A stretch of 32,537 nt of DNA from Bacteroidota bacterium (GTDB lineage: Bacteria; Bacteroidota; Ignavibacteria; Ignavibacteriales; Ignavibacteriaceae), in the NCBI GenBank assembly GCA_021815365.1, contig JAKAGZ010000022.1, positions 1 to 32,537 on the forward strand. The letters run 5' to 3'. The translations under genes were made by a program, and so were the position numbers. A model generated the notes under the pieces. The model made no database searches and was not told the origin of the DNA. It worked only from the letters and a program-made list of their open reading frames with translations. This document shows, piece by piece, positions 7,420-16,076 of this stretch. Position 1 is the first letter of the stretch. Every line of letters starts with the position of its first letter.

Positions 7420-7842
7420 AACTACTCCTTTTGTAAAGATTTTTTATTGCTTCTTTTGTTGCTGGAAAGATACCTTTTTGCCTGACTATGTTTCAGGTAT
7501 AAAATAATACACAAAAATAGTTTGGGTAAATTAGTATCACTAAAATCAAAAAAGGGATAAATAATTCTACGTTTTCTTTGTAACAGGATGCAGCATATAC
7601 CGGGATACCCGCAATGCCGAGGACTATGCACCAACACTATCTCACCGCACACCAGAGCGATCTGTGCAGGTTTCATATCATTATATCTTTGAGTCCACTC
7701 CTAAAAAGTCATTCCCGTGAAAACGGGGATCTGAAAGACCTCATATCTTAGAATAGATTCCCACCTGTCTGCCGCCAAGGCAGGCTTTCGTGGGAATGAC
7801 ATTCCGGTTATTTTGGCTTTTTAGAGCGGATTCATATATTTT
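7420..7842. other. Gene-free stretch with a GC-richer segment and a palindromic element
   Basis: No convincing gene is seen. A minus-strand frame open from 7676 to 7422 starts with an ATG but its first third is GC-richer and its second half is A/T-rich with no protein-like pattern; I regard it as chance. About 7585-7675 is noticeably GC-richer than its surroundings and contains small hairpins (cggg/cccg near 7601-7611; gcata/ctatgc around it). The right part is the palindromic element at 7701-7824. Confidence 0.45.
7701..7824. repeat. Palindromic GTCATTCCC-type intergenic element
   Basis: About 124 bases that fold on themselves. The outer ends are ctaaaaag (7701-7708) and its complement cttttTAG (7817-7824). 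Further in, gtcattccc (7709-7717) pairs with gggaatgac (7792-7800). The inner part holds gtgaaaacggggatct and a cctgtctgccgccaaggcagg hairpin-like segment. The GTCATTCCCG...GGGAATGAC arrangement is a repeat type scattered between genes in many bacterial genomes. It has no ORF and lies just past the stop of the minus-strand sodC gene, so it may also affect 3'-end formation. Confidence 0.7.
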
Positions 7843-8400
7843 TTATTTTGCTATACCGATCACACCGCAGCCAACCCTTGCACCAGCATTTCCAACAGGC
7901 TGGCTTTTGAGATCATCCCTTACAGTGTGAATTATCACTCCGCGGCCTATTATAGAATGTTTACCTTCGAATGAAAGTAAATTATCGGTCCATTCAAAAT
8001 GAACTTTACCGTTTGCATCAGCAGTTATATTTCCCATATCGCCCTCGTGCCTCATTTTTACTGTTGGTCCTGCGTGAGGCATGTTATCGGGATTAAAATG
8101 ACCGCCTGCAGACATTCCATCTTTTGAGCTGCAATCTCCGTACTGATGAATATGAAATCCGTGTTCGCCGGGTTTTAATCCTTCAATATCTGCGACCACT
8201 TTTATTCCGTTCTTCTCTTTCGTAAAGGTAATTATTCCGTGGTCTGTATTTCCCTCTGTTGGATATATAACGCAGACAGCTTTTGTTATTTTATTGTTAT
8301 CCATCATTTTCATATCCTTCATCATTTGCTGAGCTTCGGCAGAAAAGGAAAATAGGAAAATTGTTATCGTCAAACACAAAAAATTATTTTTTCCGAACAT
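7843..8400 (-). CDS. sodC: Periplasmic Cu/Zn superoxide dismutase
   Basis: Converts superoxide to hydrogen peroxide and oxygen in the periplasm. With the start chosen here the protein has 185 residues and a signal peptide of about 24, then a Met/Asp/Lys-rich spacer. All metal ligands are in place with the spacing of bovine SOD1: His83 and His85 (FHIHQYGDC), bridging His101 (GGHFNP), His109, His118 and Asp121 (RHEGDMGN), and His158. Cys90 and Cys178 can form the structural disulfide, and Arg175 fits the substrate-guiding arginine (NAGARVGCGVIG). An in-frame ATG exists at 8412, but the GGAGG Shine-Dalgarno site at 8406-8410 lies inside that reading and is correctly spaced for the ATG at 8400, so the shorter form is preferred. 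The Met-rich spacer (MMKDMKMMD) may bind copper; that is inference. Confidence 0.95.
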   Translation of the reverse strand: MFGKNNFLCLTITIFLFSFSAEAQQMMKDMKMMDNNKITKAVCVIYPTEGNTDHGIITFTKEKNGIKVVADIEGLKPGEHGFHIHQYGDCSSKDGMSAGGHFNPDNMPHAGPTVKMRHEGDMGNITADANGKVHFEWTDNLLSFEGKHSIIGRGVIIHTVRDDLKSQPVGNAGARVGCGVIGIAK

Positions 8401-8405
8401 CTTAA

Positions 8406-8410
8406 CCTCC
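8406..8410 (-). promoter_or_regulatory. Shine-Dalgarno site deciding the sodC start
   Basis: The minus strand reads GGAGG here, five bases before the ATG at 8400. Because it overlaps the first codons that would follow the alternative ATG at 8412, it argues for initiation at 8400. Confidence 0.7.
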
Positions 8411-8554
8411 ATTGTTACTAAAAAGAAAAAGGTGTTTATTTATTTAGGCTACGGAAAGTAAAACTTAATTAATTTGCTGAAAGTTACAACATAATTAATT
8501 TTCAATAAACTGTTTAGCCGGCACAGTTTTCATTCACACAAAATATAACAAACG

Positions 8555-9766
8555 CTACCTGAAATTATTTATTATTGTTTCTGATATAGTTTTCCCAATG
8601 CTTAAAGAAGCAGTTGCGCCGGGCGAAGGTGCATTTAAGACGTGGATCATTTTTTCACCTTCTATAATTCTGAAATCGTCAACGAGCTTTCCATCTGGTT
8701 CGAGTGCCTGTGCTCTTACGCCCGCACCATTGCGGTAAACATCATCGTATTGAAGTTCAGGAATTAATTTTTGCAGAGCTTCTACAAAAGCACGCTTGCT
8801 GTATGAGCGGTGAAATTCATGTACAGCCATTTTATAGTGTTTCGAAGCCATCCTCCAGAAACCGCTGTAAGCGAACATCTGAAGCATATCCGCGATAGAA
8901 ATATTTTTTTTGGAATACCCCTCACGTTTTAATGCAAGCACCGCATTCGGACCAGCTTCAATCCCACCTTTTATCATTCTTGTGAAGTGAACACCGAGGA
9001 ATGGAAATTTCGGATCCGGAACAGGATAGATCAGATTTTTAATGAGATATTCTTTTTCTTTTTTAATTTTATAATATTCTCCGCGAAATGGAACAATCTG
9101 CAAACCTGGTTCAACGCCGCAGAGTTTTGCAATTCTGTCCGATTGCAACCCTCCGCAGTTGACTAAAAATTTTGCTTTTATTTCGCCGCTTTCAGTTTCC
9201 AGGATTAATGTCCCGTTTTCTTTTTTCAAATTTCTGAACCTGCTTTTAGTTTTGATCTCTCCTCCTTTCGATTTAATTAATTTTCCATACACTTCGACAA
9301 CATCCTTGTAATCAACAATTCCTGTTTCACCAACGAACAAGCCTTCGATACCGTTTACGTGAGGTTCGTATTCTTTCAGTTCTTCTTTTTTCAATCTTTT
9401 AATTTTTTTCAATCCATTTTCTTTCCCGCGTCTTTCAAGCTCATTGAGTGCAGGTAGTTCATCTTCGTTTTCTGCAACCACAAGTTTTCCGCAGCGTTCG
9501 TGTTTAATATTATTTTCTTCGCAAAAACGGTACATCATATCTCTGCCGAGGGTACAATTTTTTGCTTTCAGTGAACCGGGTTTGTAATAAATACCGGAAT
9601 GGATTACGCCGCTGTTATTTCCTGTCTGGTGTGCTGCAAGATGGTCTTCCGCCTCTAAAATCACTATTGAGTAATTTCCTTTTTCCTGGAGATTAAGCGC
9701 AGTTGCCGTTCCTATAATTCCCCCGCCGATAATTGCTATATCGTAAATTTTTGATGAGCCTGTCAT
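8555..9766 (-). CDS. lhgO: L-2-hydroxyglutarate oxidase, FAD-dependent
   Basis: A 403-residue flavoenzyme of the DAO/LhgO family that oxidises L-2-hydroxyglutarate to 2-oxoglutarate, removing a toxic by-product or feeding electrons to the respiratory chain at the membrane. The N-terminal Rossmann motif is GGGIIGTATALNL (about residues 14-26). The LhgO block HQTGNNSGVIHSGIYY (about 46-61) follows, with the group's KAKNC and GEYY motifs further on. The C-terminal RAQALEPDGKLVDDF and NAPSPGATASLSIG segments are typical FAD-binding closing motifs. Length is normal for the family. It starts with ATG after a weak purine stretch, 125 bases past the stop of the DUF1501 gene, so it is probably separate from that operon. 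Confidence 0.93.
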   Translation of the reverse strand: MTGSSKIYDIAIIGGGIIGTATALNLQEKGNYSIVILEAEDHLAAHQTGNNSGVIHSGIYYKPGSLKAKNCTLGRDMMYRFCEENNIKHERCGKLVVAENEDELPALNELERRGKENGLKKIKRLKKEELKEYEPHVNGIEGLFVGETGIVDYKDVVEVYGKLIKSKGGEIKTKSRFRNLKKENGTLILETESGEIKAKFLVNCGGLQSDRIAKLCGVEPGLQIVPFRGEYYKIKKEKEYLIKNLIYPVPDPKFPFLGVHFTRMIKGGIEAGPNAVLALKREGYSKKNISIADMLQMFAYSGFWRMASKHYKMAVHEFHRSYSKRAFVEALQKLIPELQYDDVYRNGAGVRAQALEPDGKLVDDFRIIEGEKMIHVLNAPSPGATASLSIGKTISETIINNFR

Positions 9767-9891
9767 CCGTCTGTCCGTAAAAAATATTATTTGGTGCTCT
9801 AAATTACTTTTATATTGGTTTATATTAAACTGCTGAGAAGGAACACGAAATAAGAAAATGACAGAAAAATTTTCGATACTTGTTCACGGAG

Positions 9892-11157
9892 CTAACCTTT
9901 CATCAGTTTCATTCTTTTTCCATTCCAGCCGGGGAAGAGAATATGATCGTTTGAAATATTCAGATGTGTTCCTGCAACCCCTGAAAACACAGCCCTGAAA
10001 TCAGTAGTAACCGGTAAATCTCTGCCGTCTTCAAGCGCATCGGGATCAAGCGATTCAACTTTGCCATGAATTTTTCCCCCGTCAACTTTATTGCCAAGGA
10101 CAAAAAGACAGGAGGCTCTGCCGTGATCTGTTCCACCCGAGCCGTTTTCACGGACTGTTCTTCCAAATTCTGTCATCGTCATTAATACAACATCATCCTG
10201 AAGCGTGCCAAGGTCTGTCCAGAAAGCAGAAACAGAATCCGAAAGGTCCTGTGCTCTTCGCGCAAACGTTCCATTGTAAGTTCCTTCTCCGAAATGGGTA
10301 TCCCACCCGCCTGTTTCAGCGAAGGCAATTTCAAGTCCAACGCCGGATTTTATTAATTGAGCGATCTGCATAAGATTTCTTCCGAGAGGCGAATTGGGGT
10401 AAGCGGCGCCGTTTGAAGGAATGTAATTATTGACATTAATGTTTTTCAGTATTTTTACCGCCTCGAAACTTTCGCGTCCTGTTCCCTTCAGGATTTCCTG
10501 TGAAGTTTTTCTGTAAAGCACTTCAAACCCTTCCTCAGTCCCTTCTCCCATTGTATTATTGTAATTCAGGTTTAATCCAAAATCTTTCAGATCGGAAATT
10601 GCAAGAGCAGGTTCATTTCCGTAAAGTGACCTTGGCAGTGCTGCGGTCATCGAGACAGCTTTGAACGGCGTGGCTGCTTCATGACCGAGCAATCCTTCTG
10701 CACGATTTAACCAGCCGGAAGCAGTGCCCTTCCTTCCAGGCGTGCCGGTTTCCATATAATCCTGTGCATCGAAGTGCGAGCGTGTCGGGTCAGGAGAACC
10801 AACACCATGAACAATTGCTAATCTTCCTTCTTTGTAAAAATTATATAAAGAAGAAAACGAAGGATGCAGTCCAAATCTTTCGTCGAGGTCAATCAGGGAA
10901 TTTCCGTCAGAAGATTTTGAAGGCGACATTGCAAGCTGTCTTCTCAGCTCTTCATATTTCGGATCGTTGAATAAAGGCACAGCCATTAGCCCGTCCATCG
11001 CACCTCTTTGAAAAATGGCGACCAGAACTTTTTTCCTTCTGTTTGATTGAGTAGTTGCTGCCAATGCAGTCCTGCTGAGAAAAGAAGGTACTCCTCCAAA
11101 AGCTGCTGCAAGCACAGCCAGCCCACCTGATTTTAAAAATGCTCTTCGTGTTAACAT
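9892..11157 (-). CDS. DUF1501 protein with Tat signal
   Basis: A 421-residue exported protein. The N-terminus is a twin-arginine signal (TRRAFLKSGGLAVLAAAF, residues 3-20), so it is likely folded, perhaps with metal, before export. The family's hallmarks are present: AIFQRGAMDGLMAVPLF, AIVHGVGSPDPTRSHFDAQ, GGWDTHFGEG and EFGRTVRENGSGGTDHGRA. The last two lie where alkaline-phosphatase-superfamily folds bind metal, and DUF1501 is commonly grouped with that superfamily; no reaction has been assigned to my knowledge. It is 30 bases downstream of the DUF1800 gene with a good AAGGAG site, so the two form an operon, as they do in many planctomycete, proteobacterial and Bacteroidota genomes. Confidence 0.92.
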   Translation of the reverse strand: MLTRRAFLKSGGLAVLAAAFGGVPSFLSRTALAATTQSNRRKKVLVAIFQRGAMDGLMAVPLFNDPKYEELRRQLAMSPSKSSDGNSLIDLDERFGLHPSFSSLYNFYKEGRLAIVHGVGSPDPTRSHFDAQDYMETGTPGRKGTASGWLNRAEGLLGHEAATPFKAVSMTAALPRSLYGNEPALAISDLKDFGLNLNYNNTMGEGTEEGFEVLYRKTSQEILKGTGRESFEAVKILKNINVNNYIPSNGAAYPNSPLGRNLMQIAQLIKSGVGLEIAFAETGGWDTHFGEGTYNGTFARRAQDLSDSVSAFWTDLGTLQDDVVLMTMTEFGRTVRENGSGGTDHGRASCLFVLGNKVDGGKIHGKVESLDPDALEDGRDLPVTTDFRAVFSGVAGTHLNISNDHILFPGWNGKRMKLMKG

Positions 11158-11187
11158 AGTATTCTCCTTTACATAAAAATATTTAAT

Positions 11188-13128
11188 CTATCTTCTCTGG
11201 AACTCCGGCGAACCAACAATAAGTCCGACAACATTTGCAAGAGATTGTGAATTCACTTTCCCGTTCATAATTTTTGAAAGGTCCTTTGTGTCATCAGTGT
11301 TATCCCCGTTCACCAGGTCGTCATCAAAAGTTGAATCGTTTGCAATTGTTGTTTGGAACTTTTCAGAAGAGTGGTTTGAAGATGCTTTATCTGAGATTTT
11401 TTTGAAGAACTCAGGATCAGTTAGATTAGGTGTCAGCATTGAAACAGTTTCTGTGAGGTCTCTTTCAGGCATCATTATCCTTGCATAAATTTTCAATGCT
11501 GCTTCGAGTGATTCGGGCTCCCTGTAATTGTTTAATTCTGCGAGGTCAAAACTTATACCGTGGATTTTCCCTTTAGCAAGATTCAAACCGAAATTCATTC
11601 TGTTTAACAGCGAGCCTGTGTTTATCCAATAGCGTGCATTATCGGGATAGCCTGTTGGTGCCTGGTAAGCATAAAGAGGTTCGCCCATTTTATTTATCCA
11701 TTGCGCCAGCGGAAATGGATTCTGAACTTCAGCATTCAATGCCCTGAGTGCACTGATCGCAAGCTCGAACGGTGATTTTATTTTTGCCCTGCGTGCATCT
11801 TTACTCCAGAACTCCGGCGACTCAACAATAGTTCTCATTAATTCTTTTATGTCGCCGTTAGTTTCAATAAATTTTTGTGTTAATCTTTTTACCAGGGATT
11901 CCGGCGGGTTATCTGAAACAAATTTCTGCGCAAGCTCAAACGAGATATGATGTGCAGTTGCAGGGCTTGACGCCAGGATATCAAGTATTTTTTCACCGTC
12001 CTGAATTCCACCGCCGGCAGGAATTTTATTTCCAAGTACAATTTTTTCCCCGGCATCGTGAAGATCGGGACGAAAAACAAATTGATCGTCAACAACAAGC
12101 CCGAACTTTTTTCCTTTCTCAATTTGCTCTTCAAATTTTTCTTTATTTTTTCCGGAGGGGAGAATCGTCCAGCCAGTAAAAGCTCTTGCAACTTCAATAA
12201 CATCCTGCTGTGTGTAACCGCCGTCTACCCCAAGGGTGTGCAATTCCATCAGCTCCCTTCCGTAGTTTTCATTTAATCCTTTTTGTTTGCGGTTATTGTT
12301 CATCTGCCTGATCCTCTGCATCATCTGCTCTCTTCTTCCCTGGAATCTAAAACTGAAAGGAGAATTGTTCAACCGCTTTTCAAGTATATACTGCACGGTA
12401 GTTTTCTGTCCGGGATTAGCGGAAGACTCAGCATTGTTTAAATATAGCAGCATTGCTGGATGCTTTGCTGTAGCTTCAAGCAAATCCCTGAATTTTCCGA
12501 GAACATAGGGACGGATTGCATCGCGCTCATAGGTTAAAACGTATTCCCGTGCCTGGTTATTTGTAATCGAAACATTAAAATGGTTGAACCAAAAATCTGT
12601 CAAGATTTCTTTAAGCTGGTTTTCACTGTAGAGTGCGCGAATAATTTTTTGTCCATACAATGTACCTAACAATTCCCGTGGAGGCTTATATCCCTTTTCA
12701 TTCATAAAATTTTTTATTGCTCGCCTGAATTCAGGATCATCCCTATTTACGTTTTTAATATTATCAATAACGCCTGCTTCTTTTGCTTCGTACAAAATCA
12801 TTCCCGGTTTGGGATAAAGTTTTAAAATATCATCATTGCTCATTGTTAAAACAGGGTAGGGAGATAAAATATCATTCAGCTTGTTATCGGGCAGATCGGC
12901 ATTAAGCTGATGGTTGAACCAGTTTTCGATTCCCATTTTTATGACTTTGTCAACATCGCCGGGGCGGGCACCGTAGGTTAACCTCTCTAAAAGATAAGCT
13001 GCTGCTTGTCTTTCTGTAAGACCAGCCTCTTTGTAAGGAAAATGCGTCTGGTATTTTAATGCTGTGAAAATAAAAAGAAAAGAAAGAGCTAATCCAAATA
13101 AAGTAATTTTCTTATTTCCTTTTTTCAT
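11188..13128 (-). CDS. DUF1800 protein, exported partner of DUF1501
   Basis: A 646-residue protein of the DUF1800 family, first gene of a two-gene unit with DUF1501. It has an N-terminal hydrophobic segment (about residues 8-24) acting as signal or anchor. Family motifs follow in order: LLERLTYGARPGDVD (about 47-61), FWFNHFNVS, NYGRELMELHTLGVDGGYT with QDVIEVARAFTGWT, DLHDAGEKIVLGN and PTGYPDNARYWI. The length is within the usual range. Function is unknown; conserved pairing suggests that the two products work together in the periplasm or at the cell surface. The final 80 residues contain an Asp-rich insert (STFDDDLVNGDNTDDTKD) that may be a lineage-specific loop. A GGAGC site precedes the ATG. 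Confidence 0.92.
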   Translation of the reverse strand: MKKGNKKITLFGLALSFLFIFTALKYQTHFPYKEAGLTERQAAAYLLERLTYGARPGDVDKVIKMGIENWFNHQLNADLPDNKLNDILSPYPVLTMSNDDILKLYPKPGMILYEAKEAGVIDNIKNVNRDDPEFRRAIKNFMNEKGYKPPRELLGTLYGQKIIRALYSENQLKEILTDFWFNHFNVSITNNQAREYVLTYERDAIRPYVLGKFRDLLEATAKHPAMLLYLNNAESSANPGQKTTVQYILEKRLNNSPFSFRFQGRREQMMQRIRQMNNNRKQKGLNENYGRELMELHTLGVDGGYTQQDVIEVARAFTGWTILPSGKNKEKFEEQIEKGKKFGLVVDDQFVFRPDLHDAGEKIVLGNKIPAGGGIQDGEKILDILASSPATAHHISFELAQKFVSDNPPESLVKRLTQKFIETNGDIKELMRTIVESPEFWSKDARRAKIKSPFELAISALRALNAEVQNPFPLAQWINKMGEPLYAYQAPTGYPDNARYWINTGSLLNRMNFGLNLAKGKIHGISFDLAELNNYREPESLEAALKIYARIMMPERDLTETVSMLTPNLTDPEFFKKISDKASSNHSSEKFQTTIANDSTFDDDLVNGDNTDDTKDLSKIMNGKVNSQSLANVVGLIVGSPEFQRR

Positions 13129-13305
13129 AGAAGCTCCGTATTATCATGTAAACAGGCTACTGTTCTAAAACAATTTCAGTTTTTTGACATCAAAAGGAAA
13201 TCCAAAGTTTAATCACCGCAATTAATTTTTGATTAAAAAATATTAATAAGTACCCGGCTTTTCCAATGATTAATAAAAGTTTTCTTTTATATATATACTT
13301 TTGAT

Positions 13306-13313
13306 AAATTAGA
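13306..13313 (+). promoter_or_regulatory. Possible Bacteroidota-type -7 box before the aldo/keto reductase
   Basis: The sequence tacttttg fits the TAnnTTTG -7 consensus of Bacteroidota primary sigma factors and lies 45 bases before the ATG in a 230-base gap between divergent genes. I cannot find a clear TTG-type -33 box at the right spacing, so this is tentative. Confidence 0.25.
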
Positions 13314-13358
13314 TATAACCTGATTGAGATTTATAGAAATCACAGAGAGGATAAGACT

Positions 13359-14327
13359 ATGTTAATGAAAAAATTTGCAAAAACCGATATAAAGATTTCA
13401 CAGCTTGGTTTCGGATGCTGGGGAATCGGAAAAACAATGTGGATCGGCGCCGATGATGCTGAATCTAAAAAAACATTACACCGGGCAATTGAGGAAGGGA
13501 TAAATTTTTTTGATACCGCACTGGTTTACGGAAATGGTCACAGTGAAACTCTTGTCGGAGAAGCTGAGAAAGAGTCAGGCAAGAAATTATTTATTGCTTC
13601 CAAAGTTCCGCCTAAAAATATGATATGGCCCGCGCCGGATAATGCAAAGTTAAAAGAGACGTTTCCGAAGAATTATATAATTAAACGTACAGAACAAAGT
13701 TTAAGAAACCTGAACAGGGATTATATAGATCTTATGCAGTTTCATGTTTGGAATGATAAATGGACACACGAGGATGACTGGAAAGAGGCAGTCCTCAAAT
13801 TAAAAAAAGACGGCAAGGTAAAGTTCTGGGGAATTTCTATAAACGATCATCAGCCTGAAAACGGAATTGAAGCAGGAAAAACAGGGCTGATTGACAGCTA
13901 CCAGGTTATTTTTAATATTTTTGATCAGAAGCCTGCTGAACAGCTCTTCCCATTCTGCAAAAAAAATAATATCAGCATAATTATCCGCGTTCCATTTGAC
14001 GAAGGCGCATTGACAGGCAATATCGGACCAGGCACAGATTTTCCTATGGGCGATTTCAGGAATAATTATTTCAGGGGCAACAGGAAAACTGAAGTAAAGC
14101 TGCGTGTTGATAATATCTGGAACGATGTAAAGAAGGAAACCGGTTCTATGTCGGAAGCAGCATTGAGATATATTATCAGTTTTGATGCTGTCACTTCTGT
14201 GATTCCCGGCATGAGAAAGGAAAAAAATCTTCTTGCAAATATTGCAAGTATCAGTAAAGGTCCTCTTTCTTCCGAACTGTTAAAAGAAATGAAAACGCAT
14301 AAGTGGAATAAAAATTTCTATGAATAG
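13359..14327 (+). CDS. Aldo/keto reductase
   Basis: A 322-residue NADPH-dependent oxidoreductase of the aldo/keto reductase superfamily, cytoplasmic TIM barrel. The catalytic tetrad is visible: Asp52 and Tyr57 (FFDTALVYGNG), Lys82 (FIASKV) and His129 (LMQFHVW). The C-terminal part has the cofactor-binding SEAALRYIISF and SVIPGMRKEKNL motifs, placing it with the AKR-11/YajO/general-stress-like group. Its substrate is not readable. The first ATG follows GAGAGGA by about eight bases; a second ATG two codons on is possible. It is read divergently from the DUF1800 gene and may be the first gene of a plus-strand run, although 71 bases separate it from the next. Confidence 0.92.
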   Translation: MLMKKFAKTDIKISQLGFGCWGIGKTMWIGADDAESKKTLHRAIEEGINFFDTALVYGNGHSETLVGEAEKESGKKLFIASKVPPKNMIWPAPDNAKLKETFPKNYIIKRTEQSLRNLNRDYIDLMQFHVWNDKWTHEDDWKEAVLKLKKDGKVKFWGISINDHQPENGIEAGKTGLIDSYQVIFNIFDQKPAEQLFPFCKKNNISIIIRVPFDEGALTGNIGPGTDFPMGDFRNNYFRGNRKTEVKLRVDNIWNDVKKETGSMSEAALRYIISFDAVTSVIPGMRKEKNLLANIASISKGPLSSELLKEMKTHKWNKNFYE

Positions 14328-14398
14328 AAATTTAAATCATAATGACTGACCTGTAAGCTCAAAAATAATATAATTCATTTTTCAAAACGGAAAAGCAC

Positions 14399-14953
14399 TT
14401 GAACAAAAAAACGATTACTGTTTTCGGCAGTTCGCTTCCAAAAGAAGGAGACGAGGAATTTGAAACGGCATATCAACTCGGGAAATTATTAGCAGAGCAA
14501 GGATTCATTGTTTGCAGCGGCGGGTACAGGGGAATTATGCACGCTGTTTCAAAAGGCTCTGCCGAGGCAGGCGGCGAAGCAATCGGAATTACTGTTGATC
14601 TCTGGGGCGCAAAACCAAGTGAGTATCTTACAAAAGAAATCCGGTGCAAAACTTTGTTTGAAAGAATTTCAAAGTTAGTAGAAACCGGCGACGGGTTTGT
14701 TATTCTTCAGGGCGGCACTGGAACATTGCTCGAGCTTGCGGTTGTATGGGAACTGCTCAACAAAAATTTATTGAGAAGAAAACCGATCGCATGCCACTCA
14801 CAAATGTGGAAAGAAATAGTTGCAATAATGGAAAAACAAATAGCAAAAGAAAAACGGCTAACGGGGTTAGTCAAAACCTGCGATTCAGTTGAAGAAATTA
14901 TTAATTATTTAGTTAGCCAAACGAGATCATTCGATGAAAAAATTCAGAAGTAG
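14399..14953 (+). CDS. LOG-family nucleotide-binding protein (lysine decarboxylase-like fold)
   Basis: A 184-residue Rossmann-fold protein of the LOG/TIGR00725 superfamily. Motifs: ITVFGSS at the first strand, CSGGYRGIMHAVSKGSAEAGG (about residues 39-59) and GGTGTLLEL (about 105-113) with Glu112 as the expected catalytic acid. Classic LOG enzymes have PGGxGTxxE and cleave cytokinin or AMP ribosides; here the Pro is Gln (LQGGTGT), as in several uncharacterised relatives, so exact chemistry is open. The start is TTG at 14399, the only suitable start ahead of the first strand; the upstream purine stretch (cggaaaag) is weak. Its 3' end overlaps the next gene by 20 bases, implying coupled translation. 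Confidence 0.87.
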   Translation: MNKKTITVFGSSLPKEGDEEFETAYQLGKLLAEQGFIVCSGGYRGIMHAVSKGSAEAGGEAIGITVDLWGAKPSEYLTKEIRCKTLFERISKLVETGDGFVILQGGTGTLLELAVVWELLNKNLLRRKPIACHSQMWKEIVAIMEKQIAKEKRLTGLVKTCDSVEEIINYLVSQTRSFDEKIQK

Positions 14954-16073
14954 AATTTTATTTTTGCTGGTTTTAACCGCTGCGCTTTGTGCACAGGATA
15001 AAAAGGAAGTAACAATTAAAGTACAAGCACCTAACCTTCAGCAAGGTTCTGTAATTTATGTGACAGGAAACAATGATGATCTGGGTAACTGGAATCCTGC
15101 AGCAGTACCTCTTAAGATGTTAAAAGACAGTATATGGACGAAAACGTTTGAGTTTTCAAAAGGAGAAATTGTAGAATTTAAAATTACAAGAGGCTCGTGG
15201 GATAAGGAAAGATTGAATAAAGACGGCTCAGTTCCTTCAAATACTGTATTAAAAGTTACAAGCGATACAACAATATATTTTGTTGTTAACAAATGGGCTG
15301 ACCAGTTTGAAAGAAAAATTACTGCACACGGACAAATCACCGGCGATGTGGAATATATCAAGGGGCTTGAGGGCGACGGGATTCTGCCGAGAGATATTAT
15401 AATCTGGCTGCCGCCGGACTATGAAAAAAATAAAGAACAAAGGTATCCCGTTCTTTATATGCACGACGGACAAAATATCATTGATCCTGCTACGTCTTCT
15501 TTCGGTTATGACTGGCAGGTTGACGAAGCTGCCGACAGCCTGATAAAAGCAAGGATAATAAAAAAAATAATTATCGTGGGAATTTACTCAACTGCTGACA
15601 GAAATCTTGACTACGGCGGAGCTAAATCAGATGACTATATGAAATTTGTTGTGAAAAAACTAAAGCCATTGATTGACAAAAAATACAGAACAAAACCTGG
15701 CAGAAAAAATACCGCAGTTGCTGGCTCGTCCCTCGGCGGACTTATTTCTTTTATGATGCTCTGGAAATATCCGGATGTCTTTTCAGAAGGAGCCTGCATA
15801 TCGCCGGCATTCCATATTGAAAAATATAATTGTCTTCCAATGGTTGAAAAAACCAAAAGTAAAAAGCCGGTTAGAATTTATATTGATAACGGCGGCGTTG
15901 GGCTTGAAGAAAAATTACAGCCCGGTGTTGATGAAATGCTGGCTTTGCTCAAAGAGAAAGGTTATAAAGAAGGGGAAGATCTTGAATATTTTAAAGATGC
16001 AGACGCAGAACATAATGAACGATTCTGGGCGAAAAGAGTCTGGAGACCTTTGGAATTTTTATTTGCCAGATAG
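14934..16073 (+). CDS. Secreted CBM20-esterase (Esterase D family)
   Basis: A 379-residue secreted two-domain protein. Residues 1-20 form a signal peptide. About 25-120 is a starch-binding-type CBM20 beta sandwich (VYVTGN-like strand, LGNWNPAAVPL with Trp53). About 140-379 is an alpha/beta hydrolase of the esterase D/PF00756 family, with YPVLYMHDGQN, the nucleophile elbow AGSSLGG (Ser266), Asp318 and His360 (DAEHNERFW) as the likely triad. Relatives include feruloyl and enterobactin-type esterases, and other bacterial proteins with the same CBM20-esterase layout. The natural substrate, perhaps an acylated glycan, is not shown. It overlaps the LOG gene by 20 bases and ends three bases before arsC, so all three are likely co-transcribed. 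Confidence 0.9.
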   Translation: MKKFRSRILFLLVLTAALCAQDKKEVTIKVQAPNLQQGSVIYVTGNNDDLGNWNPAAVPLKMLKDSIWTKTFEFSKGEIVEFKITRGSWDKERLNKDGSVPSNTVLKVTSDTTIYFVVNKWADQFERKITAHGQITGDVEYIKGLEGDGILPRDIIIWLPPDYEKNKEQRYPVLYMHDGQNIIDPATSSFGYDWQVDEAADSLIKARIIKKIIIVGIYSTADRNLDYGGAKSDDYMKFVVKKLKPLIDKKYRTKPGRKNTAVAGSSLGGLISFMMLWKYPDVFSEGACISPAFHIEKYNCLPMVEKTKSKKPVRIYIDNGGVGLEEKLQPGVDEMLALLKEKGYKEGEDLEYFKDADAEHNERFWAKRVWRPLEFLFAR

Positions 16074-16076
16074 AAC

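Noticed and set aside
7422-7676. Open minus-strand frame of 84 codons upstream of the LolA-like gene
   Set aside because: The composition changes halfway, the residues are not protein-like (Cys/His-rich then hydrophobic) and there is no ribosome site; it is likely chance.
8400-8412. Longer sodC start at ATG 8412
   Set aside because: The Shine-Dalgarno site lies inside this reading, correctly placed for the ATG at 8400.
11877-12276. Plus-strand open frames within the DUF1800 gene
   Set aside because: They oppose a well-conserved family protein and have no recognisable domain.
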